DNA of 64,000 nt from Histoplasma ohiense (Eukaryota > Ascomycota > Eurotiomycetes > Onygenales > Ajellomycetaceae). The translations under genes were made by a program, and so were the position numbers. The notes beneath the pieces are model-generated. The model saw nothing but the letters and a program-made list of their open reading frames with translations. It did not search any database and was not told the DNA's origin. The stretch is taken from NCBI GenBank assembly GCA_017607445.1, contig JAEVHH010000001.1, positions 5,394,001 to 5,458,000 of the forward strand, in the 5' to 3' direction. Position 1 is the stretch's first letter. Every line of letters begins with the position of its first letter. Below are positions 33,374 through 44,341 of this stretch, in pieces.

Positions 33374-35127
33374 ATGCTGACCCCGCAAAGCTCCCCCGCC
33401 TTTCCATGGGAGGAAGACATGAACGCGGAGAAGAGGGAATTCGCAGCGTCGCTGGACGAAAAGGACTCTCTTACGCATTTTCGAGAACAATTCGTCATCC
33501 CAACGACGCAAGACTTGACTAGAAAAACGATCATCCCCAGTGCGAATGGTAACTAACCAGCTCCCAAAACTCCCCGCGGCTCCCCAGCAAGCGCCTACAA
33601 TTTTTCTCCCTTCCAACCAGCACACGAAAAACAAGACCTTCTAACACAACCTCAAAAGAAGATAAATCCACTTATTCGCGATGCACGTATCTCTGTGGCA
33701 ACTCTCTGGGTCTCCAGCCGAAGAGCACCCGCACATATGTTGATAGGTTCCTGCAAACCTGGGCCACGAAGGGTGTGCTTGGCCACTTCACGCCACATGA
33801 AGATGAACTCACGGCTCCCTTCGTCGATATGGATACAAGGGCAGCAGATTTGATGGCGCCAGTCGTGGGTGCCCTGCCGAGCGAGGTAGCCGTTATGGAC
33901 ACGTTAACGACGAACCTGCATCTGCTCATGGCGAGCTTCTATCGTCCAACGGCGGAGAAATATAAGATTATCTTGGAGGGGAAGGCGTTTCCTAGCGACC
34001 ATGTAGGCAAAGAAAGATTGGAGGGAATTTGAAATACAATCCATTTACTTAGCAATTATATTCATGAGAGTCTAACTAACCTTTCTCTGGCAGTTCGCCG
34101 TTGAATCCCAAATCCGACACCACAACCTGGATCCCAGCAATGCTATGATCCTCATTGAGCCAGAGGACCCCCGCAATCCACTGCTCTCCACTGAAAAGAT
34201 CATCTCTGTCATCAATGCGCATGCTGCAAGCACTGCCCTAATCCTTCTACCAGCCATCCAGTATTACACCGGCCAATACTTCGACATCGCAAAAATCACC
34301 GCCCACGCGCACTCGAAGAACATCGCCATTGGCTGGGACTGCGCGCATGCTGCCGGCAACGTCGAGCTGAAATTGCATGACTGGAATGTCGATTTTGCTG
34401 CGTGGTGCACCTACAAGTACTTGAATTCCGGCCCCGGTGCGATGGGCGCTCTGTTCGTACATGAACGACATGGAATCGTGGATACAAATACTTCGTCCGG
34501 GGGCCCGGGTTACAGGCCGCGCTTATCGGGATGGTGGGGAGGAGACAAGGACACTAGGTTCGAGATGGATAACAGTACGATAAATCTCTCCAACCCTTTG
34601 CACCTTTTCCATCCCCTTCCCATTGAAGAAACAAGCCCAAGTACACTAAACAAACATCAAATCAAACAATAGGATTCAAACCCCGCACCGGCGCCGCAGG
34701 CTTCCAGCTCTCCAACCCCTCCGCCCTCGACCTCTCCGCCGTACTCGCCTCCCTCGAGATATTCTCCGCAGCCACCATGCCCGCCATACGACAGAAATCC
34801 ATACAGCTAACCGCCTACTTGGAACATCTCCTGCTAAAGGCCTGTCCGCCGCAGGAATCAGGTCCCAAGCTTTTCTCCATAATCACTCCCTCCAACCCAA
34901 TGTGGCGGGGCGCGCAGCTCAGCGTCCTGCTACGTGGGGATATATTAGACGGTGTCTTTTCACGGCTGCTGGATAGTGGGATTGTGGTGGATGAGCGGAA
35001 GCCGAATGTGATTCGTGTGGCGCCGGCACCGCTATATAATACCTTTGTGGATGTGTGGAACTTCGTGCAGATATTTGTGAAGGCATGCGAGGAGACAGAG
35101 AGGCAGGCTGCTGAGCAGGGGAAGTAG
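33374..35127 (+). CDS. BNA5: Kynureninase (NAD+ synthesis / tryptophan catabolism), 4 exons
   Basis: Exons 33374-33548, 33659-34002, 34094-34574 and 34673-35127 give 484 residues (family about 450-490). The PLP enzyme splits 3-hydroxykynurenine to 3-hydroxyanthranilate and alanine in the cytosol, leading to quinolinate and NAD+. Family blocks are FREQFVIPT, TYLCGNSLGLQPKSTR, HFTPHEDELTAPFVD, EVAVMDTLTTNLHLL, PAIQYYTGQYFDI, GWDCAHAAGNVELKLHDWNV and CTYKYLNSGPG, whose Lys (about residue 281) is the Schiff-base lysine. The first intron uses the acceptor CAAAAG at 33658, 18 nt after the end of a TTCTAAC branch point; the pyrimidine-rich CAACCAG at 33620 would give the wrong frame. ATG 33374 is the first in-frame Met; the one at 33419 is an alternative. 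The N-terminal 15 residues are not conserved. Confidence 0.92.
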
Positions 35128-35539
35128 GTATAAAGATTATAAATGAGATTTTGTAATGAAAGGGGGATGGAGAGGTAGACACATGGATATATATATATAT
35201 ATCTATATATATATTTTTAAGCCTGGCTATGTATAGACTAAAAACTGGAAAGTAAAATCACAAAGGGGAATTATTATCATAAGGGAGGACTGGAAGAAAA
35301 GCCGTACTATGAAGCGTGATACATTGCTGAAAATAAAAAACGAAAAATGAAAAGAAAATGCTTGTCCCTGCTTTACATACCGTATAATCCAATATTGATG
35401 AGAGGTATCGCGTTCGCCACCAGGTGAAATGGGACTAAAGTCCAAAAACCGCAGGGAATCCAAATGCAGCCCGATGCCTGTCCCCATCCAATCCAAAATG
35501 GTCTTTCCTGCTTGTATCTCCATCACTTTCCATCCAGTT
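35128..35539. other. Convergent 3' flanks of kynureninase and AP-1 beta, with TA microsatellite
   Basis: 412 nt between two converging genes, likely containing both poly(A) sites. A TA dinucleotide tract interrupted by one CT lies at 35186-35214. No gene is seen. Confidence 0.6.
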
Positions 35540-38268
35540 TCAAATGAGAAGTAACTCTCCCGTCGCGGCTCCACCAGCAACACCAGGCTGATATGCCTGC
35601 TGCTGGTTCTGATTAACCACATACTGGGTCTGTGGTGCACCACCCCCCCCAACGCCGTTGTTGAGGTTCAAAGCCGCCATCTGTTGGGTTCCGGTAGTAG
35701 CGAAATACTCATCTGCAGCACTAACAGCAGCGGCGAGACCACCTTTGCCAGAGGTAGTGGATGCAACAGCGTTGGGCGGGATATTACGACTCTGTTGGAA
35801 CGACAAAGAGAGATCTCCAGCATGGTCTGGCGGCGGTCTTTGCAACGCGGGACTTGGAGTTAGACGCTTGGGTCTCGCGCTGCGGAAGACGTGTTGGACA
35901 GGCTTCAGGTAGACAGTTGCGAGGGTTCCGACGTTTAGACAGAGTTCTTCGAGGGAGGCAGGATTCAGCTTCTCGCTCTCTGCGGTTATAGGGGGTTTTT
36001 CGCCCATTACAATGTTTCGTGCAGCGTTGGGGTCCGTGGAAAGGAGTCTCCAGTACATATAACCTCGATCACGGAGGTCTGGGTCATCGGTTTCTTCAGT
36101 ACACCATTTAAGGACCTGTGGGACAAGTTGTTGGCCTTTTGTTGGGCGTTGGATAAAGAGTTTCACCGTAGCGGTGAGAAGGGCGAGCTGCACCTCGACT
36201 GTTTCGTCATGGAAGGTTGCAAGATAATCTTGGAGGAACCCGTCCGAGTTTTCGATACGGTCAGCATATTGGCCAATGATCCAGATAACTGCGGCTTTGG
36301 CCTCGGGTTCGTCCAGCTCGTCGATATTCTGGATAATGGTGCTGATAACCCCCTCATATTGATTTGGGTATTTTCGAAATATATTTTTGATCACTACTGT
36401 GGCCTCCTGAACGATGTAGGGGATTTTTGCATTGACCAAATCGATCAGCGCTTCAATACATTGCCTCGCAGCGGATTCGATCTTGATTGCTAATTTACCA
36501 ATCGCGCGAACAGCTTTGCGAACGAAATGGACGTCGATCTCAGTAGCATATCTAATTAGAGTCAATCATGTAAATAAACTATCAGCTATCAAAGTTAGAA
36601 CCGGGAATCGCTTACTCTCTCAACTCTGTCAATACAACGGAAATATTTTCTTTGGTTGCTAGCATAAATATCAACTCTAGTTTCGTCACTTTGACATAAA
36701 TAGGGTCATTGTATTTGCAAAAGAACACACGAATATCGTTCCGCAACACTTCGGGTCGCCTCTGCAATATCAAGATGGCATTTCGCAGTGCGAGATACTG
36801 AACCTCTGGGCCCTTGGATAGTAGGGTGACCAAGGGTGGAGAAAGCTTTCGTGAAAGTGAGGTGATCTGTTTTTCGTCGGATATATAGTTCGTCAAATAA
36901 AGGATGACGCGAATAGCGGTCAAAACAACGGCTGCATTAGAATGCGACAGACGAGGCGCGATTCTCTCGGCCAAGAGAAGCGCCTCTGCTGATTCCTGCG
37001 GCACGTAAGCCATTAATGCTTCTAAAATGTAGGTTTGGCCCCATCTGAAGTTGTTAGCGCTCGTGTATAAAAAATCTCCTATCTCTGGTTGATAAAATGC
37101 ACATACTCGGAGCAATCTGGGAGGATGGAGGCTATTTTGGATGCACTCTTATAATCGATCGTAAGATGAATAGACTCGCTGCGTTCCCACAGGTCAGTCA
37201 ATGCAGCCAAAGCACTCGATACGACAGTCGGGTTATCGTCCTTGAGCATTTCATTCAATCGAAGGATCAAGTCGGATTTCTCCACGAGCCGTGGGTTATG
37301 ATCGTAGAGCTTTGCAACACAAAAGGCAGCTGCCTTCCTGACATACGGGTCGTCGTCTTTCAATAGGTATTTGAGAGGCTGGACTGCCGCTTCTACAAAT
37401 TTGGGGACGTGAATATAAGATATCGTCCGCAAGGCAAGAGCCCGCACGAGAGGATTCGAATCTTCCATATCCTGCCAGCTCCTGTTAGTCTCCAGCCCTA
37501 ACAAACGTATAGCTCTCTTTCTCGGATTCCATACATTGATCAAAATTGGCAAGGCGTCGAGAGCCACTTCTGGTCTCGATTTGGCATAGTTGACGAGAAA
37601 TAAAAAACACCTGTTTCCAGCTTATCAGCTCCATATATCAACACCAAATAGGCCAAACCCCTGCCTCCAAGTTTCGTAATCTGCCTTACATTTTCTTAAT
37701 TTCCAAGCTCGGAATATTCATACAGGCAATCACGTCTGGGAACAGCGCAACCATATCGTTATTGCTCATGGTCATATTAGCGACGATCTTCTTCAGCGTA
37801 ATCTTCTTCGCAGAGTGGTTTCGATCCTTCTTGCCACCGCTGTTAAGTTCCTGGCGGAGCTCCGCAACTTTGCCCTGCGAACGATAGGTAGAGTGTGAGC
37901 CCGAGGACACAAATAGAGGGGTGAAGACGACCATTTGGAAAAGAAAGGTGAAATGAAATCCCAGAAATCGAGTTTCTAAGGAACTATCACAATAGGGGAA
38001 GGAACTAGGTGTGGGCGACAATGCTTATGGGTATGATCCACACTGGCCGACAAACGAAAGGTTTGGGACAACGGCAATGATAGCGCTTTCAACAAACAGT
38101 ACAAGGAATTCCTGAATCGGCTCGCGACAGCGATCCGTCGAAACAGAACTTGACTGATTCATATGTGGTGGGCAACAGAGATGCACAGAGGGGGGGCAGA
38201 TAAGCGAGCAGAGGGCAAAAGGAACATACCCTCGCGAACAGCTTCGCATCTCCCCCGCCCGAACTCAT
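35540..38268 (-). CDS. AP-1 clathrin adaptor complex, beta subunit, 5 exons
   Basis: Minus-strand exons 38268-38230, 37874-37690, 37610-37107, 37044-36616 and 36551-35540 give 722 residues, close to yeast Apl2 (726). The N-terminal 580 residues are the adaptin trunk of ARM/HEAT-like repeats: GKVAELRQELNSGGKKDRNH, VANMTMSNNDMVALFPDV, CFLFLVNYAKSRPEVALDAL, DSNPLVRALALRTISYI, DDDPYVRKAAAFCVAKLYDH and RDRGYMYWRLLS are diagnostic of AP-1/AP-2 beta. The C-terminal 140 residues are a Q/G/P-rich hinge ending GELLLI, with no appendage domain. The protein sits on the trans-Golgi and endosomes and links cargo to clathrin. The first exon is only 13 codons, followed by a 355-nt intron. Divergent from EMC4 across 471 bp. 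Whether this one protein also serves AP-2 cannot be judged here. Confidence 0.94.
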
Positions 38269-38739
38269 CTTGACTTAGTTAATCTTCAAAGCTTGCTAAC
38301 GGTCTCATCCGTCAAAGCAGGGTGACTTCCGGGGAAATAACGCGATCACATGGAACGTCTTCTGTTGGTGGAAATCTGCAGGGTGGTGATCAGGGTGCCC
38401 ATTTCTCAACCATGATCGTAGAAGCAGCCAATTCGAAGGAGGAAGGTGTGTGTAAGTTAGAATAAAGGACGGCGAGGTTGAGGGGATGGCTGAAGAGTGG
38501 TTGAGGTTGGTCGGGAGGTTGTCAGAGAGGTTGTTGTCAGGAGGCGGGAGGTTGACTTCGGAGAAATGAATCAACGAGAGAGCCTTTCAGCGTCGACCTC
38601 TCACCTTCCAATTAAATATTTAGCTACACAATAACTGCGACTCCCAAAACCGAACCAGCGCGCCGTCCTGCCAGTAACTGATTCCTTCAGTCAAAATACC
38701 GGAAGACATTAAGGAGAAACCCGAATTTTTATCCAAAAA
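38269..38739. promoter_or_regulatory. Divergent promoter region AP-1 beta / EMC4
   Basis: 471 bp between two divergent start codons. No frame is convincing; promoter elements are not recognisable by eye. Confidence 0.5.
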
Positions 38740-39507
38740 ATGGCTCCAGTAGCCAATCCGCCGCCTCCGCCGCGATGGGCCGTAGAAATGAACACCGCAG
38801 CACCTCCTCGACCCTCGAAAACAGCCAATATCCCCGATCCACCAGGCTATTCCGCCAACAAACTCAGCACAAAATCCGTATGCCTCTCATATTCTGTTCC
38901 TTTTAACCCACAATATATATAGAACTCAGGAACTGATCCCTCTTCCCTCCCAGCAACGCGCCTCCCCACAGCAGCAATCAGCCTCTACAACCAGCGCCGC
39001 AGCTCTCCGAAAAGCCGCCGAAACCGATGCCCTGAAGCTGAAAAAGGCCTGGGAACTCGCATTGGCGCCCACAAAGCAACTGCCCATGAATGCAATCATG
39101 ATGTACATGTCCGGCAACAGCTTGCAAATCTTCAGCATTATGATGGTGTTTATGCTGTTCAAGGGTCCCATCCAGGGTTTGCTGAACACGAACAGCGCAT
39201 TTGCGAAGTTTGAGGCGGAGAGCACAAAGGGCCAGATGCTGGGGGTTAAGGTAGTGTATGTCTTGATGCAGTGTGTGTTGCTGGCGCTGGGGGTTTGGAA
39301 GGTTAATGCGATGGGATTATTGCCGTGAGTATCCATCTCTCTATTCTACGATATATATTTCCTTTACCTGCTCTGCTGTCTTTGTTTTGCGGCTTGGTAT
39401 GGATTGGACGTTAATTTGTATGCGCATTTAGGACGACAAGATCAGACTGGTTAGCCTGGGAAACAGAGCGCCAGCCGCTGGAACGAGCGTATTTTGCCTT
39501 TCAATGA
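38740..39507 (+). CDS. EMC4: ER membrane protein complex subunit 4, 3 exons
   Basis: Exons 38740-38877, 38954-39324 and 39432-39507 give 194 residues (yeast EMC4 190). After a proline-rich N-terminus (MAPVANPPPPPRWAVEMN) come the DPPGYS segment and KKAWELALAPTKQLPMNAIM, the family signature. Two hydrophobic helices follow (MYMSGNSLQIFSIMMVFMLF and VVYVLMQCVLLALGVWKV), and the C-terminus SDWLAWETERQPLERAYFAF is typical. EMC4 is part of the EMC insertase for weakly hydrophobic and tail-anchored membrane proteins in the ER. Introns are 76 and 107 nt. The start context is ATCCAAAAAATGGC. Confidence 0.93.
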
Positions 39508-39788
39508 GTTTGGGGTCTTGTATGTACAGTATATGTATGGTTGGATATGATTACAGATTAACTAAATAACGATTATGTTGTTCATATATTCTCCTATTAT
39601 ATATATCAATCATGTTCTGATCGTTACGCCTTGGAATATATTGCTCTCGCTCACTCCTGTTCCAATTCTTCACGATTTCGTACAGATGAGTCCGCCAGAC
39701 ATTATATATACGTTAATCAATGATTTTCCAAGTCGACTCTCAATTCCCTGGAACTCGGGTCATACCTATTTGATGTAATCCACGCTCC

Positions 39789-41574
39789 TCAGCCTGCTGA
39801 TTGCGCCTCAGCGTTAAGGCGTTTCTGTTCCCTCCGCTTCGGTCCAGAGCGTATACCAACGAGCATAGCAGGGGAAGTGGCCGCGATGATAAAACCAATA
39901 AGTGTATAACACCACCCAACACCCATACCACTGATCATTGGAGAAATAACTGCCGTGGCACCGGCACCAACTAAACAACGGACCAAATTATTTGAAGCTG
40001 TCACTGTAGCCACCTTACCCGGATGCAAGTCCACGAGGAGTGTACTTACAGTATTGACAGTACCTGTAATTGCGGCCCCGGATATGAATAGAAGCACCAG
40101 CGGCGCGGCAATCGAGACGCGGAAATGTAACACCCATCCAAAAGCAACAATGGCGCACACGCTCACGAACATCAGCGGAAACATGGCCTGCAGCCGTGCG
40201 CGTTCGATGGGGAAATGACGGAGGTCCTGCTGCCTGTTGTGTACGATGGGGACGCCGAGTTCCCTGGCGATGCGGCTGTAGTTGTAGTCGAGGAGGAAGC
40301 CATTGGCAATGGAGCCTATGCACGCCCCGACGCCGAAGGGGATATAACAAAGACCGATCTGGAAGTCGTTGTACCCGTAGATGTCGTGGAAGAGGGAAGT
40401 GACGGAGACGTTGAGATCGTAGAAGGCGCCAATCATTATGGCGTTCGTTAGAAGAATGATTAGGGTGTCTTTCTCATGCAGGATGACGAGGGACTTGATG
40501 GGATTGGGGAAGCGGAGCTTTGGCCTTCTGGGAGCGTCTGTCGGTGCTTGAAAGGCAACACTGGAGTTTTCGGCTCTGCGGACCGCTTTACGGGACAGGT
40601 ACGTAATGACGGACATATTCCATTTCTGAGGCGGGTGTGACCCATCCCCCACGATATGCCTCCCGGTTTCTGGGAAAAATATTGCGAACGATACAAGGAA
40701 GGCAGCACTGAATATGGCCAGGGACCAGAAATTAGCTCTCCAGCCCAGATGCTGTGTCAGCACACCGCCTACCACAGGGCCAATAGCCAGGCCCAGCAAG
40801 GCGCCAGCGTTAATCCAGCCTATATATGTTCCTCTTTGGTCCAAAGTTGCTACATCTGCAACAACTCCTGTAGCAAGGACGATTGTCGGACTGCTTCCCA
40901 CTGCTTGCACGCAACGATGTATAAACAATGCAAGGTAATTGGTTTGTAATGCCAGGCCGACACTTGCGGCGACGGATATGACAAAACAGAGTAGTATGGC
41001 CGGTCGTCGACCAGCTGTATCAGCGAAATCTCCCATAAACATGGGTGCTAGGGCTTGGAATATCTGTAATAATCAAATTGGGGAAAGTGAGCATACGGAA
41101 ATTAGTGGTATCTGCCCAGATTGATTGTAAAACAAAGGTCTCCGTCCAAATTGGGGGGGGTAGAGGAGGATTCGGGTGTGGTTGGAACATGTCGCCACCT
41201 ACCAGATACGATGTAAGAGTCAAATTCATAAGAGAAATCGATACTGAGAGTTCTCTGACAAGAGTATTTAGGGCTGGGAGATAAATATTTGTCGAAACTG
41301 GTGAAAAAAACGCTGCCAATGTTATTGAGACTGCTATGTAGCTTCTCTGGGCGGGCGTGAATATAGAATGCACCCGCGACGAGGGTTCCGGGTCAGGTGA
41401 ACCAGCAGGACGCTGAATATCCTGCTCTGCGACCTCCTCAGGTTCACAATAAGGCCCCTTCTCAGAATTTGAGATAGGGGCGGGATTGTCCGGCGTCTCA
41501 GCATCAACGACATGTCCTTCTATCTCTGGGGAAACAGGGGCATCCTCATCATTCAAACGAGTTTCCTTAGACAT
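39789..41574 (-). CDS. MFS transporter, DHA1 drug:H+ antiporter family, 2 exons
   Basis: Exons 41574-41203 and 41063-39789 give 548 residues. The first 75 residues are hydrophilic and acidic (MSKETRLNDEDAPVS...). TM1 starts RSYIAVSITLAAFFSPVSTN with IYLPAL, the Aqr1/Qdr type. Motif A reads GDFADTAGRRPAILLCF and antiporter motif C reads GLAIGPVVGGVLTQHLGWRAN. A central loop (RRAENSSVAFQAPTDAPRRP) separates the two six-helix halves. Such proteins export drugs, polyamines or organic acids across the plasma membrane; substrate unknown. An in-frame ATG at 41664 would add 30 residues (MTYVRVIFEKPPNQHH...) that look non-conserved, so 41574 is chosen. The single intron removes a stretch containing an eight-G run. 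Confidence 0.9.
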
Positions 41575-42480
41575 CAAAACGGGCAGGATATCAGTTGCCT
41601 CAAGATAAGAAAAAAGATGATGCTGATTTGGGGGTTTCTCGAAAATTACTCGTACGTATGTCAAGAATAGGACGTTACCCTTCTCTTCGCGCTATATCAG
41701 AAAGCATTTGACTCTTGAGAAAGAGCATCAAGCATTGAGCATCGAGCCATCTGGCATGGCCACCTTCTAAACCCCCACATCGCAGTGGCCTCGGTCAAGG
41801 GAGTGGCACTCCTCAAGCCCCATGGTGCTTGATAAATGCAATTACCAAGGTAAGGTTGAACCCAGCCACTTTGCACAGTACGATTGAACAGTGCAACCAA
41901 TGTGGTCCTCAAGTTAGCAGCTAACGAGCTACTCACCAACTAAGAAAATTTCGCCCGAGCCCGTCTCGATAAGTTATGATTATCTATCTCCACCTGCTCA
42001 GGCTTTTCTCAATCCGCGACGTGGTAGGTAGGGCATGTTCGGTAGAGCTGTTCAACTCCGTACAAGTCCATATAGTGACAGCTATACGTCGCTGTCCAGG
42101 TCTATCCGGACGAAAATGCCTGCTGTTTGGTGGGATTTCACATGTAACAGCATATAACCTGCCAAGAATGCTGATTTAGCTTCAAGTTCCATATAATATG
42201 GTTTCATAGTGTATTTACCAAAGAAATTGAAGGATTTAAATCTTATTATTCCGTATATTAAAGAGAGTCTGTTTATTACAGAATGAGTTGCAAAAAAGTT
42301 CCGACTTGATTCAAGAGTATTCATCAACTATCATTTATATCAAAAATCATTAGTATCATATTCAAGTAACAGTAAGAATATAACCCAGAAGACAATATAA
42401 CAGTACAATACCTAATACACCTTGCAGTGATAGAAGTTATCGATTGAAACATTCTTACTATTTTATCTAATATATAATTT

Positions 42481-42526
42481 ATCAAACGGAGCTTCGAAGC
42501 TCCGTTTGATCAAAATCGATTTTGAT
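42481..42526. repeat. Two tandem perfect palindromes (30 bp and 18 bp)
   Basis: Bases 42481-42510 read identically on both strands (centre GCTTCGAAGC, arms ending ATCAAACGGA). Directly adjoining and overlapping by two bases, 42509-42526 is a second perfect palindrome, ATCAAAATCGATTTTGAT. Two abutting perfect palindromes with the same ATCAAA end are unlikely by chance. Related words (ACGGAGC, AAGCTTCGTTTGAT) recur inverted near 43383-43422. Confidence 0.9.
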
Positions 42527-42630
42527 ATTACAGTGGGCAAATTTTTCGTTCAATTAGAGTTTGGAGTTTTCACGAGTTCCGCCACAGTGGAGAACTGATC
42601 TTCAATGCTAGGCTGCAATTGGGTATCCCC

Positions 42631-43261
42631 TATTCTCACTCCTGAATTACCCACTGCCTACCTAACTACCTACCTAACTACCTACCTGTTCGATATCTGA
42701 TCGATTGCTGATGGGATATACAGAATAGAATGTTAGCTAGATAGCTAGCTACCTGTCTACCTCCCTACCTTCTAACCAACCTGGCGGCTCAATATCCAAT
42801 CAATCTCTACCTACCTAGCAATGCTAGCTTACTAGATAACTACCTACCTATTTATCGACTCACCTACTTCAATGATATCTACGATGATATCTAGCGATGC
42901 TCCGTTTTACAAATGCAATTTCAGATTGCAGTAATCTTATTCGGGGGTTTCAGGGGGTTTCCCCCTGTATATATATATATCTATATATATATATAGACAG
43001 ATAGATATTACTTAAACATCATCAAAAAAATCCATCTATCATCAATAAATTTATTTGCTAGATATATTATCACTTGATATCATCGATAGATAGGTGATGT
43101 TTATTCTCATAGGGATTGATTGGATATCCTGCAGGTAGGTTGGTAGGTAGGTAGCTAGCGATCTAGCTAGCAATGTCTATCCATTTAGAGATTGATCAGA
43201 TATCGCGCAGGGAGGTAGCTAGATAGGTAGGAGGTAGGCAGATAATTCAGGGGTAAGAATA
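42631..43261. repeat. Long imperfect inverted repeat with CTAC/GTAG-rich arms
   Basis: The left arm (42631-42807) and the reverse complement of the right arm (43112-43261) align with gaps: TATTCTnACnCCTGAATTA, CTGCCTACC, CGATATCTGATC, GCTAGCTACC and ATATCCAATCAATC occur in the same order in both. The arms are rich in CTAC tetranucleotides on the left and GTAG on the right. The 304-nt centre holds a C/G hairpin and a TA tract. This could be a decayed foldback or MITE-like element; there is no clear target-site duplication. Confidence 0.75.
42951..42967. repeat. Short hairpin CAGGGGG-TTT-CCCCCTG
   Basis: A perfect 7-bp stem with a 3-nt loop, followed at once by a TA dinucleotide tract (42968-42995). 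It sits in the centre of the long inverted repeat and could be the tip of a larger cruciform. Confidence 0.8.
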
Positions 43262-44341
43262 GAGAGTTATCTAAATCAATCTTCTCTACACCAATAAAAA
43301 ACATTGAGATTCAAACCGCATATTTGCACACATTGACATCCAATCATCTCAGCCACAAAATGAAGCAACTTTTGACCCCGTCAAGCTTCGTTTGATTCTT
43401 AGAGACTTCGCTTCGCTCCGTCTAATAATATCCCCTATATCCGATCCTTTGATCCGATAACTTGAAACCTGCTAGAAGAAATATGAGATAGTCCTCCTTT
43501 ATATTTCGGAAGAAAATAATCTGAACCTTTATAAAAAAGTTGTGTGGGGGAAATGTTATTGAATGCAGAGTCAAGAATAATATATACCTTTTTTGTTGTA
43601 ACGGCGATAAGATATAGGCGAGGGACATCCAACAGGTCCTAGATAAAGTTCTAGATCGAGCCGGAACCCGACAGAGAACACCAGGGCGGACGCCAATAAA
43701 AGGGGGAAAAAGAGTTAAGTGAATATAGATATGTCAACGAAGTGAAAACAAGAAAATAGAGCATAAGGAAGCCAACGCAAATTTGAAATGTGAAATATCA
43801 ATCAGGCTCATATGAATAATCACTAGATGGAGGAGATAAAACTTGAAAGAGAGAGAGAAAAAAGGAAATTGATATTGACAAGAAAAAGAGACCAAACCAA
43901 AGCGAGGAGAAAGAGAGGCGGTTCCCTAAAACTCGCATTTGTAGCCCTCAGCTCCGCCCTCATCAACATGCGTACGACGATGGGTGATAACGATATATCA
44001 TTCTCGGCTACCTTGAGAGACAATATACGTATATATATATAAAGCAACGCCCAAATAAATCAAACATAGCTCATCTAGGAACGTACTTTCATGCAATAAC
44101 GGGGAGGTGTTGTGGTGGTCTGACAACACATAAAAGAACAAAAATAAGTTAAGTCATATGCACATGTCAAGATAAAAATAAGAGAATAGATATGGAATAT
44201 GGAATATGGGAAGAAGGGGGGGGAGCATTCATCATGGAACAATAAACAAAAATAAAAACCTTATTTCTTTCCCCTCCGGCTTCCCATAGTAAGGTCTCCC
44301 ACCACACCCCATTTTCGCCCGTGTACAGCAGCTCCTCGTAC

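Larger units (their letters stand above)
41575..44341. other. AT-rich gene-free block with palindromes and inverted repeats
   Basis: 2.77 kb between the 5' end of the DHA1 gene and the 3' end of BBC1. No frame over 81 codons. The block contains perfect palindromes at 42481-42526, CTAC-rich and GTAG-rich arms at 42631-42807 and 43112-43261, a hairpin at 42951-42967 and a TA tract. Base composition is clearly more AT-rich than the genes on either side, which suggests a repeat island, possibly mutated by RIP. No transposase is recognisable. Confidence 0.7.

Noticed and set aside
33541..33700. Apparent frameshift in kynureninase
   Set aside because: The frame is restored when the intron ends at CAAAAG (33658), which has a CTAAC branch point 18 nt upstream; the gene is intact.
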